A stretch of 64,000 nt of DNA from Strix aluco (GCF_031877795.1 NC_133940.1:5333985-5397984); one strand, 5' to 3'; shown: positions 38,047-51,039, numbered from the stretch's first letter. Program-made: numbers and translations. Notes: generated by a model from the letters alone, not told the origin.

Positions 38047-41005
38047 ATCTCTGGGCATCACCAATTTGTTGGTTCAGTTTAATCTGCAGAACTGGGCAGC
38101 CGTTGCTGGAAGGATTGTCATGTTGGTGGTCTGGAAAACAACTTCACAGCCAGAAGCTGGGATGGTGAGCTGGGAAGTTGCTGCTTCTCCTGGGAGATTG
38201 CTGCCTGAGGCACCCTAGGTGCATGTTCCCTGGCGACACAGCCTTCCAGCTCTGTCTTTGCTCCTGGGCTTGCCTCTGGAGGCTGTCCCTTATGGTTATG
38301 TCTACAGAGTGCTTTGTCATCTCCAACTGTGGAAGAAAAGTGGCCCCTGCTCTGGGTAACAGAGACTGGAGGAAGGGCATAGCAGAAATACAGGTCACCT
38401 CACTTCAGTGTGGGCAGTGTTGTGCTGTGTCATCCTTTGAAGAGGACCCAAAAAGATGTGAAGATCTGGATTTAGCTTGAACTGTGGCTTATTTAGGCTT
38501 TGCAGTACACTTCCACTGGGGCCTCCGCTGAAGGCAGCAGTGAGATTTGCTTTTATTCAGCTAAAGAAACAAACAAAATGCATCACTTATACCTTCAAGC
38601 CCAATAAGGCTAGCTGGTGGCTTCGGAAAATCATGACCAGCCAAATGTGCAACCACACCATACCTGTTTTTTAGCCTAGCCTGAGGTCACCTCCTATAGC
38701 CTTTCAGTTTGCAAATGAGGGCCAGAAACTCTAAATAAAGCAAAGAGAAAGATGATGTTTCCAGGATCCAGGAGTTCAGAGTCAAACGGCAGCCTGTGGG
38801 AGAGTGCCAGAGGCCAGCAAGGCGGTTGGCACCCACCACTGCCCCAGCCAGGGTTTGCTGGCCCCCAGGACCACACAGCCCAGAGGTCCTGCTCCCCTGG
38901 GCTGCTGCTCCTCTTCTTTGCAAGCCCCTGCCCACAAGAAGGCCGAGCACTGTGACCAGTCCTATTTCCCGTTCGAAAAGGAAACTGCCTTTCCCTCCCA
39001 GAGGAGGTTTGTACCGAGCAGCATTGCAGGAATGCTTTATACTTCTCCTTCCAGTTGCTTTGTTCCCTTGCCTCCCTGCAGTTTCCTTGGAAAAGTTAAT
39101 TTTCCCCGTGTACTTTCTTTAGATGGAAACATTTCCCCTCAATGGATTTGGTGAGCACAGAAACCATCAGCTTGGAACCTGAACGGAAATTATTTGAAGC
39201 ACCTTGGTGAAGAAAAAAATGGGTCTGCACTGAGAAAGCTTGCAACCCTATATCCATGCCCCGGTTCACAGTACATATGAGATATGGCCTAAATTTATGT
39301 CAATAGCTTTCCAAAAGCTCTTGTGTTAGCTTCAACTCACTTTCTACTACCTTCTGCAGCAGCTGGCACCAGCATAAAGCAAATGTAACATGCTACTAAA
39401 GTGTTATGTCTTTGCACTCACTTTAGGCTGGTGCTAGCTGCAGCAGGAGGTGTTGGCTAGTGGAAAATAAGATGTTTCAGCTATTGCTTCAATTATAGAT
39501 ATCGCTTCCTGAGAAGAAGTAAGTGGAGTTAGAGGGACAGCAGCCCTGCACAAGGATGGCTAAGAAAGGATTCATAGCTCCTCTCCACCCTGCACAGGGA
39601 ACATGCTGTAACCCTCCTCTCTGTCAAGTTTTCTGGGTATCGCGCTTAAAAGTAAGTTTTTTTCCTTATGAAGCTCAGGCTATGGCAAGAACAGACATGG
39701 TTGGCAACACAGCTGACACAGGCAAACCCAGTGTGACCTGCTTCACCCTGCGAGCACCAGCCCCAAGGAACGCTGCCTCCCCTTAAGCTCTCAGGTGCTC
39801 TGCTGAAACTTAATTTTTAAAGAGAAAGCAATAGATTAATTTTCTCAGAAAACACAGTACAAAATGAAAATGTTCTGCAGAGAGAGATTGATTTTTTCCT
39901 CAATACTCATGATAGAAGATTGTAATAGACTTTGTTCTGATAAGTGCTGCAGTTCTTATCAGTTTAAATTTAGCATTGCCTCATATTAGAAATGACAAGA
40001 AAGGTACAGCTAAAACAAAACTTTATCCTGACATCTCAGAAGCAGCTGTACTTAGAAAAAGTATTTCTGCTCATCTTTCCAAACTGGGATAAATCAAGTT
40101 CTGGATTTGGGATTTCCTGCCGGGTCGAAGTCCTGTTACAACACTGTTTTCTGTCAGGCTGGGTGGAAAAGCATCAGGATGGAAAGAACTGAGCTAAAAG
40201 GTTTATCTTAATTATTAAGAGTCTAGAGCCGAGCATGGGGAAACCACAGTCTATTGCAACCCTACTACTCCCTCACTGTGTGAGTGTGAACAAGATACCT
40301 TGTTTAATGTGTCCCAGAGGCAACATGGATGAATGCCTCCTCCTGAGGACACTCGAGATAGTGTAGTTACTCTAAAAAAGCAGAAGGGAACGCCAGAGGG
40401 TGGCCAAAGGGATGGCTGATGTCTGTTTGCAATGTTGTTCTGGGCAGGGCAGTCTTGTGTGGTGTCAGGGTATTGATGCAGAGGGCTGAGTTCTCAACCT
40501 CCTGCCCAATTCGGTGCTGAAAATGGGCTGAAATGCAAGCAGAGGGGAAACCTCATGTGTGAGACAAAACAGCACTCCAGAAAAATTCTTTGGGATGTCT
40601 GGAGCAGAGGTTTGCAGCCAGGACCCTTGGTGCTGTGCCCCAGGTAAGGGGGATTACAGACATCCCCTGGGGAGGGATCAGCAGTGGTGAAGGAGCGATT
40701 TACCAACAGGCCTGGGATTTCCCGGTGGGGAAGGACTCAGTGTCACTTCAGTCAGCATGGTGGCCTTCCCCAGGGATCTTCCCCGAGGGCTGGCTGTACC
40801 CCCTCCCTGAGCCATAGCTCAGCTCCAGGCAGGGAGTCCCCTCTGGTCTTCATGTTGGTGTGGGGACAGGGATCCTCAAAGGTTGTTGTGGATGCAAATG
40901 GAAGGACAGAGGTGCAGGGAGACCTGCAGCTTTGGGAGGGATTATCAAGACCAAAAGCATTTAGTATGGATGGAAACTAATTGTTTTCCTTGTCCATTTA
41001 CCCTG

Positions 41006-41199
41006 TTCCTTCCTTCCTTCCTTCCTTCCTTCCTTCCTTCCTTCCTTCCTTCCTTCCTTCCTTCCTTCCTTCCTTCCTTCCTTCCTTCCTTCCTTCCTTC
41101 CTTCCTTCCTTCCTTCCTTCCTCCCTTCCTCCCTTCCTCCCTTCCTCCCTTCCTCCCTTCCTCCCTTCCTCCCTTCCTCCCTTCCTCCCTTCCTCCCTC
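41006..41199. repeat. (TTCC)n then (CCCTTCCT)n polypyrimidine microsatellite
   Basis: About 29 almost perfect TTCC units (41006-41122) pass directly into about ten copies of the 8-base unit CCCTTCCT up to 41199. A T-rich tail with TTTTTGTT words continues to about 41273. All bases are pyrimidine on the plus strand, giving a long mirror-symmetric homopurine-homopyrimidine tract. The serine/leucine/phenylalanine/proline repeat frames here are artefacts of this array. Confidence 0.95.
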
Positions 41200-41941
41200 T
41201 GTTCCTTCTGTCCTCCCTTCCTTCTTTTTGCTTTATTTTTGTTGTTTTCTTTTTGTTTTCTTTTTGTTATTTCCAAGCAGGTACATGCAAAGGAAATGAA
41301 GGTTAGACTCACACCCTCTGTGCTGACCATGCCTAACCCCTTAGCCTGACTATGGTCCCCTTGGGACAGTTGAACTGGGAGTGAGATCCTTTCAAGGGTT
41401 TGTCTGAAAGGTGGTGTTATTCCCAGTGTACCTTGTACGGATGCTCATTGCTCAGAAGAATTCCCGTAACCCCAATCACTGCAATCAGCTTCAAAACTAG
41501 TCTGAGATCTCCAGGGGTTGTGGGGGCAGCAGGAACGTGCGAAACCATTGCAGGTGAAGAAAAGCTACTGGTGCTCAGAGGAAAACTGCATTTTCCTGCG
41601 GTTCTTTGGGTCAAGGTAGGACACATCTGAAAAGAGACAGCAACTGTCCCTGGGAGGTGACAGCCATGAGCCCTTGAAGCTCAGTGAGTGCCCAGATGTC
41701 TTCCCTGGCCCCCCCTTTCCTCTCTCCCTCTCTACTTCTCTCTTTCCCCCTACCCTCAGTTAGACTTTCACCTCTCTCTTGGTTCTTCTCACATTTTTGT
41801 GCCTGTGCCTTTGCTCCAGGATACATCCCTGTGCTGGAGCACACTCCCCTTCCCTCTGCTACACACACACGCAGGCACCCTGGCTGGGGATGCTCCTCTC
41901 CAGCACAGCCCTGGAGAAGACTTGCCCTGTGCTCCCAGCCT

Positions 41942-41954
41942 GTTGCCAGGCAAC
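41942..41954. promoter_or_regulatory. RFX-type X-box, perfect palindrome
   Basis: GTTGCCAGGCAAC is a perfect palindrome around the central A and fits the RFX pattern of two inverted half-sites separated by a short spacer. It is the best of three such sites in the spacer. RFX proteins control ciliary and some neuronal genes; any role here is inference. Confidence 0.4.
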
Positions 41955-43203
41955 ACAGCATCACATGGATTTCACTCCCAAGCTCCAAAATAAACTGTAT
42001 ATACAGGGATTTTCCTCCTGTTCCTCCAAAGAGGGACCTTGCGGACATGGGGACTGGCAGGTCTGAGAGGGTGAGGGGTCTCCAGCAGTCACTGTTGGCT
42101 GCTGGATTTGCTGGGGTGCTGCTCTGCCTGGAGAGGAAAGATGGGACAGAGTGGGGTGGTGAAGACAGAGAGGAGACACCTGTAACTCCTGCTGGGACCA
42201 ACCATGGCTTTCTTGTCCCCGTTGTGTGTCTTGCTCACTCTTGACATCTACTCCCATGCTGCAGTCCCAAAGGATGGGCAGCGAGATTCCTGCCAGCCTG
42301 CGGGACCAGCGCTGTGTTTTCTGTTACACTGGTTCAGATCAAGGTGGTTTCTTACCAGTGTAAGAGGGAACACAGAGCCCATCTCAGTTGTTTACTCTTC
42401 CAAGGTAGAGGCATACTCAACACTCAGTTCCTCCCTTTACCTTCCCATCCGCCAGCTTTGCAGTTGGGAAGTCCCACACCAAGTTCTGTTTGAAGGCAGT
42501 GGCTCCCTCCGGGCACAGCCCCACACGTTGATCCTTGTCTCCTGCAGGGATTTGTTTAACAGGTCCCCCACCTTCAGCCTGCACAGGACTGGCAATCTGC
42601 AGGCTTTAATTTGGCACTCTGCATACTTACACAGGAGTTTTGTTTTCACATCTACAGAATGAATGCTAAAATGACTTCAGAAGTTGAGGCATGGCCCAAG
42701 CTTACTTGTCAGACGGCTGATGGACTGTCAGACCTATTTCAGGAGCAAGACACATGTCTCGCTGTCTTCCACCCTATAATGTACAAATTGCATTTCATGA
42801 CAGCCATATAACACTCCTGAGAGCAAATTTCGGCACAATTATCACCCTTTTCAGGTTGTAAAAGTCATTCAGCCCTCAGCCACCTGTTTTAGAGCTGTCA
42901 GCCAAAGCCCCTTGCAACCACTGCAATGGTTAAACACCACGGGAAAGCACACATTAATATTATCTCACATAAAATGCTGAGTTAATGAGGAGCATACATC
43001 ATGTTCCCGGTGAGAACGTATTACAAATATGTCCCAGGCAGGAGGAGGCCTAGAGGAAGCACACCTTTCCCAAAGCATCATATGCCTTCAGAAAGCACAT
43101 TTCAGATGTATCCTCCAGCATTTCTACACTAAAAACTGTTCAGTCTACTGTCTCCATCACAGAAACAAGCCTGCAAGTTGGCTTAGGTGTCCAGTCAAAA
43201 CTA

Positions 43204-43459
43204 AGAGATGGCCTCAAGTTGCGCCAGGGAAGGTTTAGACTAGATATTAGGAAGTATTTCTTTGCAGAAGGGGTTGTTAGGCATTGGAATTGGCTGCCCA
43301 GGGAGGAGGTGGAGTCCCCATCCCTGGGGGTGTTTAAGAGTCGGGTTGACATAGCGCTGAGGGATCTGGTGCAGTTGGGATCTGTCAGTGCTAGGTTAAC
43401 GGTTGGACTAGATGATCTTCAAGGTCTTTTCCAACCGAGATGTTTCTGTGATTCTGTGA
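43204..43459 (+). mobile_element. CR1 LINE, 5'-truncated 3' end
   Basis: About 256 bases follow the CR1 3' region in order: GGCCTCAAGTTGCGCCAGGG, a TTAGGAAGTATTTCTTTGCA stretch, the GGCTGCCCAGGGAGGAGGTG stretch, CCATCCCTGGGGGTGTTTAA, GTTGGACTAGATGATCTTCA, and finally TTTCTGTGATTCTGTGA octamers. Orientation is plus. It is the best preserved transposon copy in the window. It lacks the reverse transcriptase and endonuclease parts, as most avian CR1 copies do. The 143-codon frame over it is not a gene. Confidence 0.95.
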
Positions 43460-44539
43460 AGAGAGACCAAATTTGGGAAGTCAGAGACCTTCCAACTGGG
43501 CATTACCAGTGGGGACCTCTTGATCCAGCACATAGTGGGGTCCTGGTCTGCTCCAGGGAAGCAACTGAGCAGAGCAGCTTCCCAGCATGGTGTGACACTA
43601 GAAAACTGCAGGCTGACAGCGCTGTGGTGCAGGACTTTCTGCTGCTGTAGTGTCCATGGCCCTGCCTACAGGGCTGTACTGTGCTAAATACTCTGCAGCC
43701 ACTGGGACGCAGGAACGTAAGGGGCTTCCCTCAAGTGGGGCAGCTGTGGTGTAAATTTCTTGTAAATGGTCATTGGGATTGGTGCCACCTGACACCAAGG
43801 GAGTTTTTCCACCCAGTTTTGCACTCCCCACATAAATAATCACCCATGCCTGGTCTCTGGAGCTTAGAACAAAATCAAAGCCTTCCCCAGGACACAGACA
43901 TGTCACCTGCCTCTCCTCCCTAACTGAAGTATTTTGTACATCTGATCACCAGAAGTGCCAACTTTTCATTCTGAAACAGAACTACATATTAAAAACCTCT
44001 CGGAAATCATCAGTGAGCTGAAAAATCCCAGTGACTGAAAGACCCAAAGAACTAACCTTTGCCTTTTTGACTGCACAAGTCCATTGTGTTTGGGGCTGAG
44101 ATGCTCTTGCAATGTGCATCTCTGGCTGCACTTCCCTGGGTTCTTGGTCCCTCACAGAGCTGCCCCTGGACAGACAACCTCCTGACTCTTGATTTAAACC
44201 ATCAACTCAGGGAAAACTTCTCTTACTGTCTTTTTTTCCTTTTAATCTCAAATATTGTCTTTCAAAGGTCCAGGGTTTTAAAGTCTTCTATAAAGAGAAA
44301 ACTCTAATAGTTAAAAAGGAGACAGGAGTTTTAGAGGACTGAAATTGTGCATTGCAGGCAAGTAATTAAGCTAGTGTCTGCCTCAATTTCCCACCTGAAA
44401 AATGAAAACAGGAATTTATGATGATCAAAGGAGTGGGGCTGTTCCTTCTGCATTAAGTCCTGGAAACTCTGAATGCAGATTTATGTTCTCTCTTTCAGCT
44501 CTGCTCAGGGTAGAAAGCCCAGATGGACACCTCGATGTG

Positions 44540-44570
44540 TGTGACACCAGTGTCCTTCACTGGTGTCACA
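44540..44570. repeat. perfect 13-bp inverted repeat with 5-base loop
   Basis: TGTGACACCAGTG at 44540-44552 is followed by TCCTT and then by its exact reverse complement CACTGGTGTCACA at 44558-44570. It could form a stable short hairpin in RNA or a cruciform in DNA. There is no T-run after it and it is far shorter than a microRNA precursor. No function can be assigned. Confidence 0.85.
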
Positions 44571-47500
44571 GCCTGGGGACTTCATGCATTTTCATCCCTG
44601 CAGCTCACACGTCTTTGGGATGCTGCCTTCAGCAATGTGCTTAGTCAGGCACCATCTACATGTTCCCCCCATGACATCATTGCTTGACATTGCCCTCCAC
44701 CGTGACATCACTGGCTGTCTTTCCCTGTCATTTCTCAGAGTGTGACTCTGCCTGGGTGACCCCTACAACTTCCTAGGCATGGCCTCTCCTGTACAAGGGG
44801 GCTCTTTGCAAGCAAGCCTTAAGCCCGTGACCCAGCCAGCCCCCGATGAGCAGGAAAGTCATGGGAGAGAGCCCCAGCTATCTCCAAGCACCAGGGCATT
44901 GCCTGTGGAGGACACGACCATGAGCTTTGTCATGGGATAAAATACAGACAAGGACTTGCTCTCTCCTACGTGCCTGGGATGCAGGAGACATGGGCTTGAC
45001 CTCCCTGAGGCTAATTGGGGAATCAAGCGCAGGTGCCCCACGGTGTGCAGGAACCATCTCTTTTATCACCTTTGCTGTGGCCCCTCAGTGCAGGTGGTGG
45101 ATGCTGCAGGGCTTTGGGAGGACGCAGCTCCAGGTGGCACCTGCTCTGGGAACATGTTGTCCCTGTGGCCAGCAGGGATCAGCAACTGGATTTCTCAGCT
45201 CCTCCTGCCTCCTGGGTGATGGTGTTGAGCCCTGGCCCTCCTTGGAGCAGGAGAGCTGCGGGGTCAGAGGGAGAAATAGGAGCTGAAACCATCCACACCT
45301 CCGTGTGGTGGTCAGGAGTGGAATTTTTTACCTAGCTCCTTGCAATCTGTTTCACTGCTGTTTCCAGCACTTTCTGTGGGATCTCCATGACTCAGACCAT
45401 GAGCTTTGACTCAGAAGGGGACTCCTCTGCTGGCGTAAATGGGAAGGAGCATCTCTAGGAGCAAAAGGTGCTACACCCTCTGAAATGGGGATGCCTCATG
45501 AGAGACATGGGCCCAACAGACACACTCTGTGTCAGAGCAGATCTCCATCGTTAACAATAATGAGCAGGGAGGCATTTTTAGCACTTCGTAACTGTCTGCA
45601 GGGGCTGAAGGGCCTTTTCCTTGCTTTGGGCCCTTCACACTGCCAGTCATAATAAGATCAGAAATGCCAGTTCCAAAGGGCATCGCTGCTGCTCCTAACC
45701 ACCATTGTGGAAATGTGAAGAGAAAATAAACTTGGGGCCTTTTATGCACTAAGCTCAAACCTGAGCCACAGATCAGGAGTTTGTGTTTACAGCCCCGAGG
45801 TGAGATGTGCAAGTGGGATAAGTCGATGACACGCCACTGCAGTAAGCAGGGCCAGGCAGGCTGACACCAAAGACATGCTGCTCCCGATCTCTGCTGCAGT
45901 CAGTAGCCGGGGGACTTACAGCCATACGTGCATTCACAAGGTTGCTAAGGCTCTACATCCCTCAGCACTCATGCAGGAACGAATTCACACCTCCTGGGGT
46001 ACCAGAGCTCTGCTGCAGTTGCGTGTCAGCCCTAAGGCTGCCCTGCAGACCCATCTCACCTGCCTTCCCCATCACCAGCTTTCAGGTGTGGCTGGAGCAG
46101 GTTGTTTCTGTGCCGCAGGTTCAGCATGGTGTCACTGTCACCCTGCAGATTGTCTGTGCATTGCAGGAGAAGGCTGTGACATGGGGGGACCAGCATGCAT
46201 AGGGCTGTTCTTTCGTTGTAGATGTGGGAGCTAAACCTTCTCAACAGTCATAGCTATCACAGCACTTCTGCACTTTCATAATCAAAGGACCCTCACTTGG
46301 CAGTTCCATTTTTCAAGTGAAGGAACGCCCAACTTAGAGTATGTCTGCAGCCTCGTAAGCTAAAAGACAGGCTGGAATGGGAGCTGGTGCATGAACCCAC
46401 CTCCACGGACAATCCTTTCTTCCTTCTTGCCACACATTCCGTCCTCTAGTTAAAGAGATGTGAGCACAGAGGAGCTATGTGACTGATGCAAAGCTCTGTT
46501 CACCAGTTCACCCATTCACAGTTCCTAAGAATGGTCAACATTTCCACTTGCTCTGGAGAAGTCTGCACTATGCTGCAAAGTGATGAAGGATCTTTAGCTC
46601 ACCAAAGATGGGAAACTCTGTATATACACTATGTCTTTGGGATATTTTCTCAGGAATATATAACACCTAGCATATGGGGTGTCCAAGCAGAGGGGCTCCC
46701 AGGCTAATATATTAGGAGTGATTTGTGATTTAGAGGACACAGAGCTGCTGAAATGACAGTCCCAGCAGTCCAAGCAGTCACTGGTAGCTGTCAGCCCCCT
46801 CAGTACATGGGGGCTGCGACTTGTGGTCTTCTTTTGCCAGTGCCTGAGGGTGATTAGGTGACCCTGTAATTGCTGATGGAGCATTTGTCCTGCAGGATAG
46901 CTTGAGGGAAAACCTTTCCTGCTGGAACCTAGAGTTGGAATTGCAAAGGCTCTCTGGCTGGTGAGTTCAGTCCTGGACGCAGCTGCAGCAGGAGAGAGAG
47001 GCTGTGTGCTACACCAGGTGGGAAAGCTTCTCTTGCCTCTGCCCTTCTCTATTTCCACCTCATGAGGTACACTTCATTTACTTTCAGGGTATTTTCCACC
47101 TTCCACACAGGAATGCCAGCTCTAAGGCTGAATATTTTCTCCCTTCCTGCAGGGCTATTATTAAACTTCTGTTTTAGTGCCTGGTTTGTTTTGCTTTCTG
47201 TTCTCTTGTCCCTTTTCTACTTTAGAAGAACAACCATCTTCTTCTGGGAGTTGTTGGCTTGACAGAAGAGCCAACCATCCTGACAGCAGGGAAAAGGGAC
47301 CAGGCAGATTTTCCACCTTGATGGCAAGCCCTTTGGAAAAGTAGCACTTATGTGATAATCGTGATGGCAAGGGAAAGAGCTCCTTGTTCCCTCCTGCTGT
47401 GAGAGGGACACGTGACACCTTCTCAGGGCAGGCGGTGACACAGCTAAGTGGTGGACCTGTATTTTGGATGCTCCCTAGTGCTAGTTCTAATTATGGTATT

Positions 47501-47791
47501 TCCTAATGTTGGATGCTTTCTACTGAAATATCTGCCCCGAGTCCGTTTGCTGAGTGCATCTCCATGCTTGGAGAGGAGGTCTCAAGCATGCCTTGGTGCT
47601 GGCAAAGCTCAGCCTCCCTTTCTCTCCCTGTTTTTGCCAAAAGGTAGAGACAATCTGATTCACTGCCTCACTGCTTTACTCGTGCAAACCCCTCAGGACA
47701 GCGCTGATCCTTCTCTCCCGTGCCATGAACCTAAAGATGGAGGTAGCACACAGATAAAGACCTAGCAAATGCTCAGCTGTTAGACACTGTG

Positions 47792-47848
47792 GAGGAAAAA
47801 AAAAAAAAAAAAGAAAGAGGGGAAAAAGAAAAAAGCAGAAAAAAGGAA
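47792..47848. repeat. A-rich simple sequence
   Basis: A run of about 18 A is followed by AAAGAAAG and GGAAAAAG words. It has no LINE or SINE sequence directly to its left that would identify it as a retroposon tail. Confidence 0.75.
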
Positions 47849-50800
47849 ATTGTACTGTCTCTAGTGGCTGTAGACCATAAGCCATGATCCGTAGAGGCTT
47901 TTGGCACAACACTGTCACACTAACTGTGACTTGGAGTCAGCGGTGGCTACAGGATAAGAAGGGAGGTCAGGGTATGGAGCTTGTGGCAGAGCAACAAGTA
48001 AGAGAGGAGTGGAAATGAATGATTTAGTAGTGGAGGACAGCAAATGGCTATGAACACAATCCTCCATGGCCTCTTCAGGGTGATTACAGCCACAGCATGT
48101 CATCTCCAGCAGTCTCTCACAGCTCTTTTTGGACTCAGAATATAAACTTCCGAAAAACCCACTGCTGGGCTCTCACTGGAGAGCAGACAGCGCCCAGCGG
48201 GGGAGGGAGACCCAGCAGTCGGGATTCTGGGAGGGGGTCAAGGGTGCCCATCTTCGGGAGGGCAAGAAACAAAAACCTCAGTGAGCATCACCACGTATCA
48301 ATGTGCACCAGCCTTAATAAGACTCAGCAGAGCTGGGTGACTAATTCCAAAGCAGTCCTTTATTCATGAACATGGCTTCAGGTAGATTATTCAAAAGCAC
48401 ACAACAGCTTCTTTGAATGCATTCACTGCTAAGCAATCAGCTTTCCAAAGTTTCCTGTTGTGGCTGAGTGGTCAGATAATTCATGTGACACGGTTTCTGC
48501 TCCCGACTGGGTGAACTTGCAAGCACAAATGTCACCATTTGTGAGCATAATTTTTCCTCTTCATGTATGCCTCTGACATTTGCTTTCCACTTACCTTTAT
48601 GCCAGTAACATGCAATCATAGCTGGTGGGAGAGAGCAGCGCCAAGGGGCCAGAAAAGGGAGGAGTGGAAGTGCCCAGGAGGAGCTAAATGGGGCCTCTGG
48701 TGCCCAGAGCCTTGGCAGAGGCAAATGTTTCTCGTCTCCCCAAAAGCTCCTCCCTGGCACCCAGCAGCTTAATTCAGGATAGTGCTTCAGAAACACACTG
48801 CTGCCAGGAGACCTGTGTGCTGGCAGCAGCAGCAGAGGAAAATACTGTACCTGTACAATGATCGGCACCCGAGAGGTGCCGGGGCAGCTTACCCCAGCCC
48901 CAGGGCTCCTGGTGGTACATGTGCACGTGGGGGGATCTCAGAGGACCTTGGCATATCCGTGCCAGGCTGGCTGTGCCCTGCACTGCAGAGCCAGGCACAC
49001 TGAGGGAGGCACAAGTGACCATGCAGGAGACAAACTGCCCCGAGAAGACAGTGGGACCAGCTGCTTTTCAAGTTGGGGTTGAGCCTGACCAAGCGCAGCC
49101 CAGTTCTGCTGGGCTGGTTCCTCTTCTTCAACAGGCACATGGGGAAATCCTATTTCTTTGGCCCATCTCCCCACAGCCCTTTAGTGAAGGTGAACCCCTC
49201 AGCCACAGGAACTGGGGAGCCACAAGCTTTCTGGGGAGTTGACAAAGCAGGTATTGCTCATGACACCAGGGCATGGCAAAGCTAGGGCACGTCCTGAGGG
49301 CATACACCCTGGGCACAACAGTTGGCCCAGCACTGAGAGCCTAGGCAGACAGGCAGCAGTTACTTTGGGCTACGATGCAGCTAAATAGCACCAGCCATAG
49401 CTGGATGTCATGGTCGAGTCCCTGCATCTAACTGCAGCCTGGGAGGCCACAGCGAGTGGTCTGCAGTAAAAGCTGGTTGGTAACATGCTGCATCCCAGCC
49501 CCTGACTCTGTGCAGACACATTGGATGGCATGTGACAAGTGCCATTTATCAGCTTTGGCCTGAGAGAAAACACAGCGGGAGATCACTGCTCTGAGCTTAA
49601 CTCACGGAGGTCTGGAGAAGCAGGGGTGATCCAGGCGCTAAACCAAGCAGAGATCATTTTCCACCAGCCTCAGCAGCAGGTGAGAAGGCTTTTTCCCCTC
49701 CTGTTCTAGCACAGCCTCTCTGTAGATGCAAAACCTTCCCGGAGCCCTCCTTTTCCCCACAAGCCTTGCATGCTGGCTGCCCCCAGGACCTCCTTGCTGT
49801 GACAGGAGCTGCAGAGGAGGTGACCTGACCTGTGACAACAAGGACAACCCAGCTTTTCCTTGTTCTAATGTCTCTGCATCGCAACACCTCAATCTGGCCT
49901 GCAACAGGGAAGCTCTTCAAAATGGTCACATTCCATCCCCCTTTTTGGGAGAAGGAGATGCGCAGAGCACCTGACCTGTGGTGTGCCTCTGATGAGGAAA
50001 CCACAAAGCGCCATGCCAAGCATGAGGGAGGGGGGCATTATGAACCCCAGAGCCAAGGATTTGCTCAGCCAGGGCTGGGGCAGATCTCCCCGTAGGGAAG
50101 GGGAGGATGAGGGTGCTGCCCAGCAGCCCCTGTGCCTCTTCAGAGGTGTTTTCGACCTTGTTTTGCCCAGCTGCAGTGATACATCTGCTCTGACCTCTTG
50201 GCCCAGAAGGCTTTGGAGACCATCCACACACAGGTGTCAGCCAGCACCAGGGGAGGGGAGACTTACCTGCTCAGAGGGTCTGCTCTGAGCTGCCAGGCAG
50301 GTACAGACAAGACAGCATCTGGGACGGTCCTGGCGTGAGAGCTTGGACGTTTCTTCCTTGAGCCATGGCTTCTGCTCTACATTCAAAGTGCTGCTGGATG
50401 TCTTCTTAGGAAAAAATCCTCCGTGGAAAGACATTACTGCATGCCTGATGTAGGGATGTAGAGCTCCTTAATTATATCACTTTTAAAAGATAAAGTTCAG
50501 AAGCTGATGCACAGGAGGTTGTGACTGTGAAGCTTTCAATGGCTGTTATCATTTCAGCAGGCAAAGCCACAGCACCAGGAGCTGATCCTCAGCAGCATTT
50601 TGGGAAGTTCAGGCTCTGTTTTCCCACAAACTGTATTGTACCCATAACACAGCACCCTCCAGGGAAAGCTGAGCATCCCTGCTGAGCTGGGCTTCCCTGG
50701 CCTGGGGAAATCTCCAGCCCCACCAGAGGCTTCAGATCTTCCCCAGTGCCCCAGGAGGAGGCCACCAGGCCACTCTGCCCCGTGGCATGAAGAAAGTCTC

Positions 50801-51031
50801 AGTAAATCACCTTCTGATGAGGAAGAAGCTCAGCCTCTGCTGATCACACTATTTCAGGCAACCACAGCACCCACCAGCGCTTGCAGCTGAGCCACTCTTG
50901 TCCAGTCGTGTCCCCCCCACTCGCCAAAATGCCATCACCTTTCCCATCCTCTCCCCTGCTCCCACCTTCCTGGGAAAAAAAGAAAAAAAAAATCCTCTCT
51001 GCAAGCCAGCAGGGGTTAATGTTGTCAGCCA

Positions 51032-51039
51032 TGACGTCA
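51032..51039. promoter_or_regulatory. perfect cAMP response element (CRE)
   Basis: TGACGTCA, the full palindromic CREB/ATF site, about 1.0 kb upstream of the GABRB4 start codon. It is the only perfect 8-base copy I noticed in the window. CREB and ICER regulation is established for some other GABA-A subunit genes such as the alpha-1 gene, which makes a role plausible but not shown. Confidence 0.45.

Larger units (their letters stand above)
27016..40990. other. noncoding spacer, middle part
   Basis: About 14 kb without a recognisable exon or RNA gene. It contains a T-rich run at about 27641-27654, a CR1 tail at 37990-38046 and an RFX-like palindrome at 37055-37068. Reading frames here are short and show no domain, coding bias or splice-site support. 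An AT-rich patch at 29.56-29.66 kb is rich in TTAATTA-like words. Confidence 0.5.
41274..51000. other. noncoding spacer, right part, upstream of GABRB4
   Basis: No exon or RNA gene was recognised over about 9.7 kb. It contains a perfect RFX-type palindrome at 41942-41954, a CR1 element at 43204-43459, a 13-bp stem hairpin at 44540-44570 and an A-rich simple tract at 47792-47848. Distal control elements of GABRB4 would be expected here, but only motif matches can be offered. Confidence 0.5.

Noticed and set aside
40883..41349. Ser/Leu/Pro/Phe and Glu/Gly/Arg/Lys repeat proteins
   Set aside because: Direct translations of the TTCC/CCCTTCCT microsatellite in different frames.
43219..43650. 143-codon frame starting [16 protein letters not shown] after its first residues
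   Set aside because: It is the translation of the CR1 3' untranslated region plus flanking DNA, not a CR1 protein or a host gene.
44540..44570. Hairpin as a microRNA precursor or terminator
   Set aside because: The 13-bp stem is too short for a microRNA precursor, and no T-run follows, so only an inverted repeat is reported.
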